A stretch of 64,000 bases of DNA from an uncultured Paracoccaceae bacterium (GTDB lineage Bacteria > Pseudomonadota > Alphaproteobacteria > Rhodobacterales > Rhodobacteraceae), in the NCBI GenBank assembly GCA_947497185.1, contig CANMFL010000008.1, positions 115,567 through 179,566 on the forward strand, given 5' to 3'. Below the pieces are notes generated by a model that was given only the letters and a program-made list of their open reading frames with translations, made no database searches and was not told the origin of the DNA. Position 1 is the stretch's first letter. Each line of letters starts with the position of its first letter. Both the position numbers and the translations under genes were made by a program. Below, piece after piece: positions 33,862 to 43,874 of the stretch.

Positions 33862-36000
33862 ATGACGACTGCTGACGATCTGATCGCTCTGGTCCGCGCC
33901 TACAACCCTCGTTCGAATGAACAGCTTTTGCGCGACGCTTATGCGTTTGGTGACGAAATGCACGAGGGCCAGTTCCGCCATTCCGGCGAGAAGTATTTCA
34001 CACATCCAGTGGCCGTAGCGGTGATCCTTGCTGAACAGCAAATGGATGACGCGACACTCGTGACGGCATTGTTGCACGACACGATTGAGGACACGAAGGC
34101 GTCGTTCTCTGAGGTCGAAAAACGGTTTACCCGTGAGATTGCAGAGCTGGTGGATGGGGTCACGAAGCTGACGAACCTGCAGCTGAATTCGCGTGAGACC
34201 AAGCAGGCCGAGAATTTCCGCAAGTTATTTATGGCCACGTCCCGCGATTTGCGGGTGACGTTGGTCAAACTGGCTGACCGGTTGCATAATATGCGCACGA
34301 TCAAGTCGATGCGCCCTGACAAGCAGGCCCAAAAAGCCCGCGAAACCATGGAAATCTTTGCGCCGCTTGCTGGTCGCATGGGGATGCAGTGGATGCGCGA
34401 AGAGTTGGAAGACCTCGCGTTTCGTGTGCTGAACCCCGAGGGGCGCAACTCGATTATTCGCCGTTTCATCACGTTGCAGCGTGAGACTGGCGATGTGGTT
34501 CAAAAGATCACCGCCGATATGCGCGTCGAGTTGGAAAAGGCCGGGATCACCGCAGAGGTGATGGGCCGTGCGAAAAAGCCCTATTCGATCTGGCGCAAGA
34601 TGCAGGAAAAAGACCTGACGTTCTCGCGGCTGTCTGATATTTATGGCTTCCGCGTTTTGACGGCGACGGAGGCGGATTGCTACCGCGTGTTGGGGATTAT
34701 CCACCAACGCTGGCGGGCGGTGCCGGGGCGGTTCAAGGACTACATCAGCCAGCCGAAAACCAACGGATACCGGTCCATTCACACCACTGTCTCGGGACGT
34801 GACGGCAAGCGCGTTGAGGTCCAAATCCGCACGCGTGAGATGCACGAAGTAGCGGAAACGGGCGTGGCCGCACATTGGTCATATCGTAATGGCGAACGCG
34901 TCGAGAACCGCTTTGCCGTTGATCCGGTTGAGTGGATCAACAAGCTCACAGAACGTCTGGATCAAGAGCAGGGCCACGAGGAATTTCTCGAAGCGGTAAA
35001 ACTTGAGATGTATCAGGACCAAGTGTTCTGTTTCACGCCCAAGGGCGACGTGATCAAGCTGCCGCGCGGGGCGACGCCGATTGATTTCGCTTATGCCATC
35101 CACACGCGAATCGGCTCTGCGATTGTGGGCGCAAAGGTTGACGGGTTGCGGGTGCCGCTGTGGACGCGCCTGAAAAATGGCCAATCGGTCGAGGCGATCA
35201 CGGCTGAAGGTCAGACACCGCAAGCGACTTGGATCGATATTGCTGTGACGGGCCGCGCGAAAACGGCGATCAGACGGGCGCTGAAAGAAGAAGATCGTGA
35301 TCGCTTTATCAAGCTTGGTAGCGAATTGGCCCGTGTGGCGTTTGAAAACGTGGGTAAAAAATCCACGGATAAGGCGTTGGCGACGGCGGCCAAGGCGCTT
35401 GCCATTGATGGTGTAAATGAATTGCTAGCCCAGTTGGGCAGTGCAGAGATCACGGGCCGCTTCGTTGTCGCTGCAATTTATCCAAAGTTGATCGAAAAAG
35501 ACGGCGAAAAGATTGCGGCGAACAGGGCTGTTGTGGGCCTTGCCCCGAACCAGCAACACCAGCGCGCACGCTGTTGTCAGCCTGTGCCGGGCGAGCGGAT
35601 CATGGGGATCACGTATCGCGGTGAAGGCGTGATTGTGCACGCGATGGATTGCGACGCGCTGGTTGATTTCGAAGAACAACCCGAGCGCTGGATTGATCTG
35701 CAATGGCAAGACGGCGTGCATGACGCTGTCCATTCTGTGACGTTTGATCTAACGATTACGAACGATGCGGGCGTTTTAGGCCGGATCTGCACACTGATTG
35801 GTGAGCAGACAGCGAATATTTCGGACCTTAAATTTATCGAAAGAAAGCCTGATTATTACCGTCTTATGATTGATATTGATGTGCGTGATGCAGAACATTT
35901 TCATAGGGTTCAAACGGCCCTTGAAGCTGATAGCAACGTGTCGTCAATTGCCCGACATCGTGATCCGGGTCTGGCGAATGCAGGACGCAGCGGGACCTGA
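33862..36000 (+). CDS. rel: Bifunctional (p)ppGpp synthetase/hydrolase
   Basis: A 712-aa RelA/SpoT homologue. An HD hydrolase domain (H48, and H72-D73 in LLHDTIEDT) is followed by the synthetase domain (YGFRVLTAT..., KTNGYRSIHTTVSG) around residues 230-350, a TGS domain near 380-440 (VFCFTPKGDVIKLPRGATPIDFAY), a zinc-finger-like/helical region (CCQPVPGERIMG) and a C-terminal ACT domain. Both active sites look intact, so this is probably the single Rel enzyme of the cell. It lies 32 nt after rpoZ and 11 nt before the DUF2062 gene. Confidence 0.96.
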   Translation: MTTADDLIALVRAYNPRSNEQLLRDAYAFGDEMHEGQFRHSGEKYFTHPVAVAVILAEQQMDDATLVTALLHDTIEDTKASFSEVEKRFTREIAELVDGVTKLTNLQLNSRETKQAENFRKLFMATSRDLRVTLVKLADRLHNMRTIKSMRPDKQAQKARETMEIFAPLAGRMGMQWMREELEDLAFRVLNPEGRNSIIRRFITLQRETGDVVQKITADMRVELEKAGITAEVMGRAKKPYSIWRKMQEKDLTFSRLSDIYGFRVLTATEADCYRVLGIIHQRWRAVPGRFKDYISQPKTNGYRSIHTTVSGRDGKRVEVQIRTREMHEVAETGVAAHWSYRNGERVENRFAVDPVEWINKLTERLDQEQGHEEFLEAVKLEMYQDQVFCFTPKGDVIKLPRGATPIDFAYAIHTRIGSAIVGAKVDGLRVPLWTRLKNGQSVEAITAEGQTPQATWIDIAVTGRAKTAIRRALKEEDRDRFIKLGSELARVAFENVGKKSTDKALATAAKALAIDGVNELLAQLGSAEITGRFVVAAIYPKLIEKDGEKIAANRAVVGLAPNQQHQRARCCQPVPGERIMGITYRGEGVIVHAMDCDALVDFEEQPERWIDLQWQDGVHDAVHSVTFDLTITNDAGVLGRICTLIGEQTANISDLKFIERKPDYYRLMIDIDVRDAEHFHRVQTALEADSNVSSIARHRDPGLANAGRSGT

Positions 36001-36011
36001 GAGGACGCAAG

Positions 36012-36668
36012 TTGGTTTTTAAGCGCAGGGATAGACGTCCAGTCTGGCAAGTGATTGCCGACTTTTTCTATCCACGCGGTGGATGGACACGCGCCGCCCA
36101 TTACGTGAAGCACCGTGTGCGCCGCTTGCCTGATACACCCGAAAAGATTTCACGCGGCGTTTGGGCCGGTGTTTTTACTGCGTTCACCCCGTTTTATGGC
36201 CTGCATTTTGTGGTGGCATTTCTGCTGGCACGGCTGATGCGTGGTAACGTTTTGGCCGCCCTGATGGGGACGTTTTTTGGCAATCCGCTGACCTATGTGC
36301 CGATTGGTGTGGCCGCGTTAACCACCGGACATTGGTTGCTTGGTACACGTCCGGTAGATGGTGTTCACACTTCGATTGGTGCGAAATTCGGTCGCGCATT
36401 CAACGAACTATGGCACAACGTCGTCGCAATTTTCACGCCTGCGCGGGCAGATTGGCACGGGCTTGGCATTTTCTACAACGAAGTGTTTTACCCCTACTTG
36501 ATCGGCGGGCTGATTCCCGGCATGATTTCTGCGACGCTGTGTTACTATTTGTCTGTGCCCTTGATTTCTGCCTACCAAAAACGCCGCCAAAAGGTGCTGC
36601 GTGCAAAATTGGCATCGTTACAAAAGAAAACTGGGCAAATGGGTGACGACGGGCCAACGTCGCAATAA
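36012..36668 (+). CDS. DUF2062 membrane protein
   Basis: A 218-aa protein with the DUF2062 core (ISRGVWAGVFTAFTPFYGLHFVVAFLLA, LMGTFFGNPLTYVPIGVAA, LIGGLIPGMISATLCYYLS) and three to four membrane segments. Function is unknown in general. The start is a TTG at 36012, with GAGGA upstream. Its tight fit between rel and pdxJ suggests cotranscription. Confidence 0.88.
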   Translation: MVFKRRDRRPVWQVIADFFYPRGGWTRAAHYVKHRVRRLPDTPEKISRGVWAGVFTAFTPFYGLHFVVAFLLARLMRGNVLAALMGTFFGNPLTYVPIGVAALTTGHWLLGTRPVDGVHTSIGAKFGRAFNELWHNVVAIFTPARADWHGLGIFYNEVFYPYLIGGLIPGMISATLCYYLSVPLISAYQKRRQKVLRAKLASLQKKTGQMGDDGPTSQ

Positions 36669-36693
36669 ATCTGGTGAGTAAAGGATGGGCGTG

Positions 36694-37449
36694 ATGACGG
36701 CTTCGAAACTTCGGCTTGGTGTAAATATTGATCACGTGGCAACCGTGCGGAATGCGCGTGGTGGTGCGACGCCTGATCCGGTGCGGGCCGCGTTGATCGC
36801 GCAAGAAGCGGGTGCCGATGGGATCACCGCACACCTGCGCGAAGATCGGCGGCATATCCGTGATGCTGACATGGCCGCGATTGCACAGGCGATTGATATT
36901 CCATTGAATTTCGAGATGGGCGCGACGGCAGAGATGCAAAAAATTGCTCTTGCGACGAAACCCCATGCCGTGTGTTTGGTGCCTGAACGCCGCGAAGAAC
37001 GCACGACCGAAGGTGGGCTGGATGTGGCGGGCGACGAGGCACGCTTGGCAGCGTTTATCGCGCCGTTCAAGGGTATCGGCACGCGGATTTCAATGTTTAT
37101 CGGGCCGGATGAAGCGCAAGTCGCCGCCTCTGTGCGTATCGGTGCTGACATTATCGAGCTGCATTGCGGGCTGTATTGCGACCTGCATGACGCGGGCCGT
37201 TTTGATGAGCGTGACGTTGAGTTGGCCAAGCTGACGGCGATGGCGACCTATGCCCACAGCTTGGGATTAGAGGTTCACGCGGGACATGGTTTATCGTTTG
37301 ATAACGTCGCGCCGATTGCTGTGCTGCCCGAGGTGGTCGAATTGAATATTGGTCATTTTATCATCGGCGAGGCGATTTTTACGGGCCTTGGCCCTGCAAT
37401 CAAAAAGATGCGGCGCGTGATGGATGCGGCGCGTGCGGGTAGTGCGTGA
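36694..37449 (+). CDS. pdxJ: Pyridoxine 5'-phosphate synthase
   Basis: A 251-aa TIM-barrel enzyme joining deoxyxylulose phosphate and 3-amino-2-oxopropyl phosphate to form pyridoxine phosphate. LRLGVNIDHVATVRNARGG, ITAHLREDRRHI, FEMGATAEM, CLVPERREERTTEGG and HAGHGL are all conserved. The ATG at 36694 is preferred over that at 36685 because AAAGG would touch the earlier codon but sits 9 nt before the later one. Confidence 0.96.
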   Translation: MTASKLRLGVNIDHVATVRNARGGATPDPVRAALIAQEAGADGITAHLREDRRHIRDADMAAIAQAIDIPLNFEMGATAEMQKIALATKPHAVCLVPERREERTTEGGLDVAGDEARLAAFIAPFKGIGTRISMFIGPDEAQVAASVRIGADIIELHCGLYCDLHDAGRFDERDVELAKLTAMATYAHSLGLEVHAGHGLSFDNVAPIAVLPEVVELNIGHFIIGEAIFTGLGPAIKKMRRVMDAARAGSA

Positions 37450-37471
37450 TCCGCTAACGGAGGTAAAGTTC

Positions 37472-37930
37472 ATGAAGTCGGTCATATGCCTGTCATTTTT
37501 GGCGCTGTGCGCTACGCCGCTTGCCGCCCAAACCGTGAGCGATTGCGACTGGCAATCCAGCGCGTGGAACCTAATCGAGCCTTGGGAAAAACACACCAAG
37601 ACATTTTCGGACGGTGCTGTGCGGCTTGCATTACTGGACACGGTCGAACCGGGGGCGGCACCGATGCATCTGTTGGTGTTGTCGCCGCCATATAACGAGC
37701 TGGGCGAACGGCAGTGCAAAACAATTGGAGTCGCGGCGGGCATCGGGTTCGGTGGAATCAACTGGGACGCGCTGGTCGCGGATTACGATCCGGCCGTCGG
37801 GTTGGTCTTCGAGGTGCCTGTCAGCCGCAACGATCCCAATACCGGCACATTTCCCACCAGTCTTTTGTCGTTCACGCTGAACCAAGCCACGGGCGAAATT
37901 GATCCGGTGCTTTTGGCGGTCGACGAATGA
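37472..37930 (+). CDS. Secreted protein of unknown function
   Basis: A 152-aa protein with a clear Sec signal peptide ([17 protein letters not shown], cleavage about residue 20). The mature part has two Cys (SDCDW, GERQCKT), which may form a disulfide. I do not recognise a family. GGAGG lies 7 nt before the ATG at 37472. Its stop overlaps the acpS start by 4 nt, so it belongs to the pdxJ-acpS-lepB transcription unit. Confidence 0.8.
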   Translation: MKSVICLSFLALCATPLAAQTVSDCDWQSSAWNLIEPWEKHTKTFSDGAVRLALLDTVEPGAAPMHLLVLSPPYNELGERQCKTIGVAAGIGFGGINWDALVADYDPAVGLVFEVPVSRNDPNTGTFPTSLLSFTLNQATGEIDPVLLAVDE

Positions 37931-38325
37931 TACTTGGGATCGGGACCGATCTGGCGAATATCGAACGGATCCAAGGGACGCTGGATCGTTTCGGCGACAG
38001 GTTCAAGAACCGCGTTTTCACCGAAACGGAACAAGCAAAGGCAGAGAGGCGACGCGATACTGCGGGGACTTATGCGAAGCGTTGGGCCGCGAAAGAAGCG
38101 TGCTCAAAGGCGCTGGGCACGGGCCTTGCTATGGGGATCGCGTGGAAGGATATGTCGGTCACGAACTTGCCGACGGGCCAGCCTGTGATGCATGTGACAG
38201 GGTGGGCCAAAGACCGCTTGGATCAGATGACGCCAGCGGGGCATGTGGCAATTATTCACGTTACATTAACCGATGATCACCCTTGGGCGCAGGCCTTTGT
38301 CGTGATCGAGGCCAACCCCCTTTGA
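37927..38325 (+). CDS. acpS: Holo-[acyl-carrier-protein] synthase
   Basis: A 132-aa phosphopantetheinyl transferase that activates acyl carrier protein. [13 protein letters not shown] (metal Asp) and [16 protein letters not shown] (metal Glu and CoA-binding Lys) are the AcpS signatures, with [23 protein letters not shown] at the end. Its ATG overlaps the stop of the preceding secreted-protein gene. Confidence 0.96.
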   Translation: MILGIGTDLANIERIQGTLDRFGDRFKNRVFTETEQAKAERRRDTAGTYAKRWAAKEACSKALGTGLAMGIAWKDMSVTNLPTGQPVMHVTGWAKDRLDQMTPAGHVAIIHVTLTDDHPWAQAFVVIEANPL

Positions 38326-38422
38326 AATAAAGGCTGTTTTGTGCCGCAAGCGGGCCTGCATCGCTTGACACAAGGCCCCACCGGACGCATGTAGCCATGC
38401 AACCAACCAAAGGATCACCCCC

Positions 38423-39259
38423 ATGTCCGAAGAAGCCGGATTTTTCGCCAGCGTCAAAGAGACTGTGAAAACAGTTGTCTACGCATTGCTGATTGCGGGC
38501 CTGTTTCGGACCATCTTTTTTCAGCCGTTCTGGATCCCGTCAGGGTCGATGAAAGACACGCTGCTGATCGGGGATTTCCTGTTCGTGAATAAGATGGCTT
38601 ACGGCTATTCTTACGCATCCTGCCCGTCGATCCGCATTCCTGCGATTGGCATCGACATTGGTGCGGACGATTTCTGCGGAGCATTCGAGGGTTCAAACGA
38701 GCGTCTGTTTGGCTCTGATCCCGAACGCGGCGACGTTGTTGTGTTCCGCCACCCTGTGACGGGGGCCGACTACATCAAACGTTTGATCGGCGAACCGGGT
38801 GACCGGATTCAGATGATTGATGGCGTGTTGCAGATCAATGACGAGGCTGTTGTTCTTGAAGACGGCGGCGTCTTTGAAGAAGTGATGGAAGACCAAGGTC
38901 CACAAGGGCTGCGCCCGCGCTGCGAAAACGGCGCTGTTGGTCAAGGTGCAATCTGTGAAAAGTCACGCCAGTACGAAACGCTGCCCGGCGGCACGCGCCA
39001 TTCGATCCTGAATATCGACGATCAATTCTCGGACAACACAGGTGTGTTTACGGTCCCAGAAGATCATTTCTTTTTCATGGGTGATAACCGTGATAACTCG
39101 ACTGACAGCCGTGTTGCGCAAGAAGCACGTGGCGTTGGATTTGTGCCGCGCTCGGATATCGTTGGTCGTGCAGATCGGGTGATGTTCTCGTCTGCTGGTC
39201 GGTCAATGTTGGCATTCTGGACGTGGCGGAGTGACCGTTTCTTTAAGGCGATTGAATGA
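38423..39259 (+). CDS. lepB: Signal peptidase I
   Basis: A 278-aa inner-membrane serine protease that removes Sec signal peptides. One N-terminal transmembrane helix (about 16-33) precedes box B ([16 protein letters not shown], nucleophile S42). The general base is K119 in [20 protein letters not shown], and box E is [12 protein letters not shown]. It carries an insertion with several Cys between boxes D and E. Its stop overlaps the rnc start by 4 nt, and lepB-rnc-era is a widely kept order. Confidence 0.96.
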   Translation: MSEEAGFFASVKETVKTVVYALLIAGLFRTIFFQPFWIPSGSMKDTLLIGDFLFVNKMAYGYSYASCPSIRIPAIGIDIGADDFCGAFEGSNERLFGSDPERGDVVVFRHPVTGADYIKRLIGEPGDRIQMIDGVLQINDEAVVLEDGGVFEEVMEDQGPQGLRPRCENGAVGQGAICEKSRQYETLPGGTRHSILNIDDQFSDNTGVFTVPEDHFFFMGDNRDNSTDSRVAQEARGVGFVPRSDIVGRADRVMFSSAGRSMLAFWTWRSDRFFKAIE

Positions 39260-39936
39260 AGCTATCTGCGGAACTTGCTGCATTTTCGAAACGGATCGGC
39301 CATAATTTTGGTGATACGTCGCTTCTGATACGCGCGGTGACACATTCTTCGATGATGTCTGCGCATCGCGACGACAACCAACGGTTGGAATTTCTAGGCG
39401 ATCGGGTGCTTGGCCTTGTGATGTCTGACGCCTTGCTCAAGGCGGACACTGGTGCCTCCGAAGGGCTGCTGGCCCCGCGCTACAACGCATTGGTACGCCG
39501 CGAAGCCTGCGCCGATGTGGCCCGCGAGATCGACCTTGGGGCCGTGCTGAAACTCGGTCGCTCTGAGATGAAATCAGGTGGCCGCCGCAAAGAGGCGTTG
39601 CTGGCCGATGCCATGGAAGCGGTGATCGCTGCCGTGTTCTTGGACGCAGGTTTTGAAGTGGCGCAAAAGATGGTCGTGGCGCTTTGGGGCGCACGAATAC
39701 ACAATGTCGCCGACGACGCCCGCGACGCAAAAACCGCACTGCAAGAATGGGCGCAAGCCCGCGCAGAGCCACCACCCGCTTATGTCGAGGTCGCGCGCAC
39801 TGGCCCCGATCACCAACCTATTTTCACGATCGAGGCGCGGCTGTACTCTGGTGCAACAGAGCAAGCCACTGCCGGATCAAAACGCCAAGCTGAACAGGCT
39901 GCGGCGACCGCATTATTGAAGAAAGTCAGTTCATGA
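39256..39936 (+). CDS. rnc: Ribonuclease III
   Basis: A 226-aa double-strand-specific RNase. The catalytic signature [12 protein letters not shown] holds E45 and D49; [16 protein letters not shown] supplies the remaining metal ligands. A dsRNA-binding domain occupies about 155-224 ([27 protein letters not shown]). Start and stop overlap lepB and era by 4 nt each, so translation is coupled. Confidence 0.97.
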   Translation: MKLSAELAAFSKRIGHNFGDTSLLIRAVTHSSMMSAHRDDNQRLEFLGDRVLGLVMSDALLKADTGASEGLLAPRYNALVRREACADVAREIDLGAVLKLGRSEMKSGGRRKEALLADAMEAVIAAVFLDAGFEVAQKMVVALWGARIHNVADDARDAKTALQEWAQARAEPPPAYVEVARTGPDHQPIFTIEARLYSGATEQATAGSKRQAEQAAATALLKKVSS

Positions 39937-40856
39937 CAACACCAACCAAAGCCGGATTTGTGGCGCTGATCGGCGAACCAAACGCAGGTAAATCCACGCT
40001 TTTGAACCGCATGGTCGGGGCAAAAGTATCCATCGTCACCCACAAGGTGCAAACCACACGCGCACGTATTCGCGGCATCGCCATCGCTGGCGAATCCGGT
40101 GAATCGCAGCTGGTATTTGTCGACACACCGGGCTTGTTCAAGCCGCGCCGCCGCTTGGACCGTGCGATGGTCGCCGCCGCGTGGGGCGGAGCAGGGGACG
40201 CCGATATCGTCGTGCTGATGATTGAAGCACATCGGGGTATTTCCGAAGGCGTCAAAGCGATTTTGGAGAACCTGAACGAGCGGACAGGCAAGGCCAAGGT
40301 CGCGCTTGCGATCAACAAGATCGACAAGGTCAAAACCGAAGCATTGTTGGCGTTGACCAGCGAAATGAACGAACGCTTTGATTTTGAAGAAACATTTATG
40401 ATTTCTGCGGAACGTGGCCACGGCACGAAAGCATTGAAAACGTGGTTGGCCGAGCACGTTCCAACCGGCCCTTGGCTGTACCCCGAAGACCAGATCGCGG
40501 ACTCGCCGATGCGCAATATCGCAGCAGAGATCACACGCGAGAAACTGACGCTGCGGTTGCACCAAGAATTGCCATACGAGCTGACAGTCGAGACTGAAAA
40601 TTGGGAAGAACGCCCTGATGGTTCGGCCCGCATTGATCAGATCGTCTACGTAGCACGGGATGGCCACAAAGGTATCGTGCTTGGCAAAAAAGGCGAGACA
40701 GCCAAAGCTGTGAACACTGCCGCGCGGCTAGAGCTCGAAGAATTTCTCGGCCGCCGTGTTCATTTGTTTGTGCAAATCAAAGTGCGCAAAAACTGGTTGG
40801 AAGAAAAAGAGCGCTACTCTGAAATGGGTCTCGAATTTAAAGACGGCAATGAATGA
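39933..40856 (+). CDS. era: GTPase Era
   Basis: A 307-aa ribosome-assembly GTPase. G1 is [13 protein letters not shown]3 is VDTPGLF and G4 is [10 protein letters not shown]-terminal KH domain ([14 protein letters not shown]) binds the 3' end of 16S rRNA. The stop overlaps the DUF1491 start by 4 nt. Confidence 0.97.
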   Translation: MTTPTKAGFVALIGEPNAGKSTLLNRMVGAKVSIVTHKVQTTRARIRGIAIAGESGESQLVFVDTPGLFKPRRRLDRAMVAAAWGGAGDADIVVLMIEAHRGISEGVKAILENLNERTGKAKVALAINKIDKVKTEALLALTSEMNERFDFEETFMISAERGHGTKALKTWLAEHVPTGPWLYPEDQIADSPMRNIAAEITREKLTLRLHQELPYELTVETENWEERPDGSARIDQIVYVARDGHKGIVLGKKGETAKAVNTAARLELEEFLGRRVHLFVQIKVRKNWLEEKERYSEMGLEFKDGNE

Positions 40857-41179
40857 GATTAACGGCTGACATCTGGGTGTCGGCCTATCTCACACGGCTG
40901 CGGCTGTCTGAAATCCCCGCGTTTGTCGTCCAAAAAGGCGACGCAACTGCGGGGGCCGTGCTTATCAAGATGAACACGTTGAACGGGCTAGCGTGTTGCT
41001 ATCAACGCAGCTTTGACTTGATGACGGGCGACCGGAAATGGGTTGTCCTGACCGAAGGTGCGGACTGCGATGTCGAGGCATCAGTCGCCAAACAATGCAG
41101 CTTTGATCCAGACCTTTGGGTGATCGAGGTCGAAGATAAACTGGGGCGTCACCTGTTGGATGAACCCGGGTTAGAGTGA
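40853..41179 (+). CDS. DUF1491 family protein
   Basis: A 108-aa small soluble protein found widely in alphaproteobacteria, often next to era and recO. The pattern LTADIWVSAYLTRL...AFVVQKGDATAGAVLIKMN and a Cys-containing C-terminal half followed by DLWVIEVED are typical. Function is unknown. Its stop codon forms the first three bases of repeat copy B. Confidence 0.9.
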   Translation: MRLTADIWVSAYLTRLRLSEIPAFVVQKGDATAGAVLIKMNTLNGLACCYQRSFDLMTGDRKWVVLTEGADCDVEASVAKQCSFDPDLWVIEVEDKLGRHLLDEPGLE

Positions 41180-41237
41180 GTTGTTAAGGCGAAATGAAGG
41201 GAGCCGCGCCGAGTTTCTTTGACTTTCTCTAAATCCC
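41177..41237 (+). repeat. Intergenic repeat copy B
   Basis: 41177-41199 is identical over 23 bp to 32109-32131. After 14 bases it is followed by a T-rich module (41214-41237), which resembles the module at 5727-5750 (19 of 24). It begins inside the DUF1491 stop codon and sits just upstream of recO. Confidence 0.75.
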
Positions 41238-41299
41238 CGCCGGAGGCTCACGCGGTTTCATCCCTTTTCAACGCTTATGATTACCACCAGATTAGCCAC

Positions 41300-42031
41300 A
41301 TGATAACTTGGACCGACGAAGCCGCATTGCTGGCCACCCGCCCTTTTGGGGAAACTTCGGTGATCATCGAGGTATTCTCCGAATTGCACGGTCGTCATGC
41401 TGGCGTCGTGCGTGGTGGGATCAGTCGCAAGGTTGCTCCGATATTGCAACCGGGTGCGCAGCTCGCGGTGACGTGGAAGGCGCGGTTAGATCAACATCTG
41501 GGGTCGTTTACGGTGGAACCTGTGCGCAGTCGTGCGGCGGCTGCAATGGGTGATCGGTTGTCGCTTGCCGGTTTGAATGCCGTTTGCGGGATGTTGGCGA
41601 TGGTGCTGCCAGAACGCCAGGCACATGCGCCATTGTATCGCCGCACAATTGGGTTGCTTGATCTGCTGGGACAAGTTGACGTTTGGCCATTGGCTTATTT
41701 GCGCTGGGAACAAGCTTTGCTTGAAGAGATGGGGTTCGGCATGGACCTGTCCGCCTGTGCGGTGCGTGGCGTGAACGAGGACTTGGCGTTTGTGTCGCCA
41801 AAGTCGGGTAAAGCTGTCAGTCGTGATGCGGCGGGCGAATGGGCGGATCGGTTGTTGCTATTGCCACCCGTATTAGCGGGCAAGGGCGATGCGTCTGCGT
41901 CTGAGATCGTCAAAGCCTTGGTGACGACAGGATATTTTATAGAGCATCGGTTGATCAAAGGGCTCGGCGACCGCCCCATGCCAGCCGCACGCGCCCGATT
42001 GTTAGAGGCGATTGGCCGGTATGGGACGTAA
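41300..42031 (+). CDS. recO: DNA repair protein RecO
   Basis: A 243-aa recombination mediator that helps RecR load RecA on SSB-coated [40 protein letters not shown] is the OB-fold start typical of RecO. The helical C-terminal part ([12 protein letters not shown]...[17 protein letters not shown]) also fits. The ATG at 41300 is chosen because homologues start at M-I-W-T/D; the longer frame from 41219 runs through the repeat element. The zinc-finger Cys set of some RecO proteins is not complete here. Confidence 0.93.
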   Translation: MITWTDEAALLATRPFGETSVIIEVFSELHGRHAGVVRGGISRKVAPILQPGAQLAVTWKARLDQHLGSFTVEPVRSRAAAAMGDRLSLAGLNAVCGMLAMVLPERQAHAPLYRRTIGLLDLLGQVDVWPLAYLRWEQALLEEMGFGMDLSACAVRGVNEDLAFVSPKSGKAVSRDAAGEWADRLLLLPPVLAGKGDASASEIVKALVTTGYFIEHRLIKGLGDRPMPAARARLLEAIGRYGT

Positions 42032-42043
42032 TGCCAAGCTGCA

Positions 42044-43729
42044 TTAGCCCAATAGGCGGCGGGCGATGACTTGGGCTTGGATTTCTGCGGCACCTTCAAA
42101 GATATTCAGGATACGGGCGTCGCACAAGATGCGGCTGACCTTATATTCTAGCGCGAAACCGTTGCCGCCGTGGATTTGTAGCGCGTTGTCCGCACAGGCC
42201 CACGCCACCCGCGCACCAAGCAGTTTCGCCATGCCTGCTTCGAGATCACAGCGACGGTCGGCGTCTTTTTCGGCGGCAGAAAAGTAGGTCAACTGACGCG
42301 CGATCATGATTTCGACGGCCATCATGGCGAGTTTGCCGGATACCCGTGGGAAGTCGATCAGCGCTTTGCTGAATTGTTTACGGTCTTGCGCATACTGCAT
42401 CCCGACGTCCAAGGCGGATTGCGCAACGCCGATGGCTCGGGCTGCTGTTTGGATGCGGGCGGATTCGAATGTCTGCATCAACTGCTTGAAACCGTTGCCT
42501 GTTTCGCCGCCCAACAGGTTTTCGCCTTTGACCGCGAACCCGTCAAACGCCAATTCGTATTCCTTCATGCCACGGTAGCCGAGGACTTCGATTTCGCCGC
42601 CTGTCATGCCGGGCGTTGGGAACGGGGCGTCGACCGTGCCGGGTGTCTTTTCGGCCAAGAACATCGACAAGCCTTTGTAGTTTGTCGTGTCGGGGTCGGT
42701 CCGCGCGAGCAAGGTCATGATCTGCGTGCGGGCGGCGTGGGTGATCCACGTTTTGTTGCCGGTAATTTCCCAATCGTCGCCTTTTTGCGTGGCGCGGGTG
42801 CGCAACGAACCAAGGTCCGAGCCGGTGTTTGGTTCTGTGAACACCGCTGTTGGCAGGGTTTCGGCACTGGCTAATCGCGGTAGCCATTTTTGTTTCTGCT
42901 CTTCCGTGCCGCCGCAGAGGATCAATTCCGCCGCGATTTCAGAGCGTGTTCCCAGAGACCCCACACCAATATAACCGCGCGACAATTCTTCGGACACAAC
43001 GCACATCGATGATTTCGACAGGCCAAAGCCGCCGTATTCTTCGGGGATCGTCAGGCCAAAGACGCCCATTTCCGCGAGTTCATTGATGACTTCGATTGGG
43101 ATCAGTTCGTCTTTGAGGTGCCATTCATGCGCAAAGGGCTCGACCTTCTCGACAGCATAGCGTCGGAATTGCTCGCGGATCATTTCGAGTTCTTCATCAA
43201 GACCGGGTGCCCCGACTGTCACATTGGCCGCATGTTCCTGCATCAATTCCACAAGACGGGTGCGGGCGGACTGGGTGTTCGCACGGCGCATCAGCGCAGC
43301 AACAGCATCGGTCACAAAAGCAGCCTGATCGGTGGCACCAACGCCCATGTCATTCAGGCGGACCATTTCGCCTTGGTTCATTTGGATGCCGCCATGGATT
43401 TGCGACAGGTATTCGCCAAAGGCGATCTGGTGGATCAATTGCTCAATCTCGCCGAATTTGCCATCCGCGACCAGCCGGTCGGCCCACGCCTGCATTTGCC
43501 GCAGGGATTGGTCATAGGTCGCAAGCCAAGCAAAGCCATGTGCGGCGGTTTGGTGCGTTTCGATCAGCGCGCCGGAGATACGGTCACCGTCGCTGGTCAG
43601 CGCGGTCACGCTGGATTTTGCGGCGGCGACTATGGTCGCGACGGCGGGTAGGGATGCGGCAGTCAGAGCCAACAGTTCGGGCAGGATCGGTGTGACGGTC
43701 TCTGTCATGTGTTGTCCATCATGGGCCAT
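42044..43729 (-). CDS. Acyl-CoA dehydrogenase family protein
   Basis: A 561-aa flavoprotein, longer than standard acyl-CoA dehydrogenases (about 380-400 aa) because of a helical N-terminal extension of about 160 residues. The core contains FGLTIPEEYGGFGLS, TAVFTEPNTGSDLGSLRTRA, GNKTWITHAARTQIMTLLART, GGETGNGFKQLMQTFESARIQTAARA and QIHGGNGFALEYKVSRILCDARILNIFEGAAEIQ. The acyl chain is unknown. Electrons would go to ETF (54576-56265). AGGAG precedes the ATG at 43729; an ATG at 43708 is also possible. The gene is convergent with recO. Confidence 0.92.
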   Translation of the reverse strand: MAHDGQHMTETVTPILPELLALTAASLPAVATIVAAAKSSVTALTSDGDRISGALIETHQTAAHGFAWLATYDQSLRQMQAWADRLVADGKFGEIEQLIHQIAFGEYLSQIHGGIQMNQGEMVRLNDMGVGATDQAAFVTDAVAALMRRANTQSARTRLVELMQEHAANVTVGAPGLDEELEMIREQFRRYAVEKVEPFAHEWHLKDELIPIEVINELAEMGVFGLTIPEEYGGFGLSKSSMCVVSEELSRGYIGVGSLGTRSEIAAELILCGGTEEQKQKWLPRLASAETLPTAVFTEPNTGSDLGSLRTRATQKGDDWEITGNKTWITHAARTQIMTLLARTDPDTTNYKGLSMFLAEKTPGTVDAPFPTPGMTGGEIEVLGYRGMKEYELAFDGFAVKGENLLGGETGNGFKQLMQTFESARIQTAARAIGVAQSALDVGMQYAQDRKQFSKALIDFPRVSGKLAMMAVEIMIARQLTYFSAAEKDADRRCDLEAGMAKLLGARVAWACADNALQIHGGNGFALEYKVSRILCDARILNIFEGAAEIQAQVIARRLLG

Positions 43730-43874
43730 GTGCGACTCTCCTGTTTATGCAGGTGCAGAGATAATACGTTTGCAGGCGCAGCGCAATAATCAATCTCAGT
43801 TGGGTGAATTTTTGAACGAAAATGTCGCACTCGTTTTCGGGTGCGAGCCCTGAAAGGGCAGGCTAAGAGACTGT

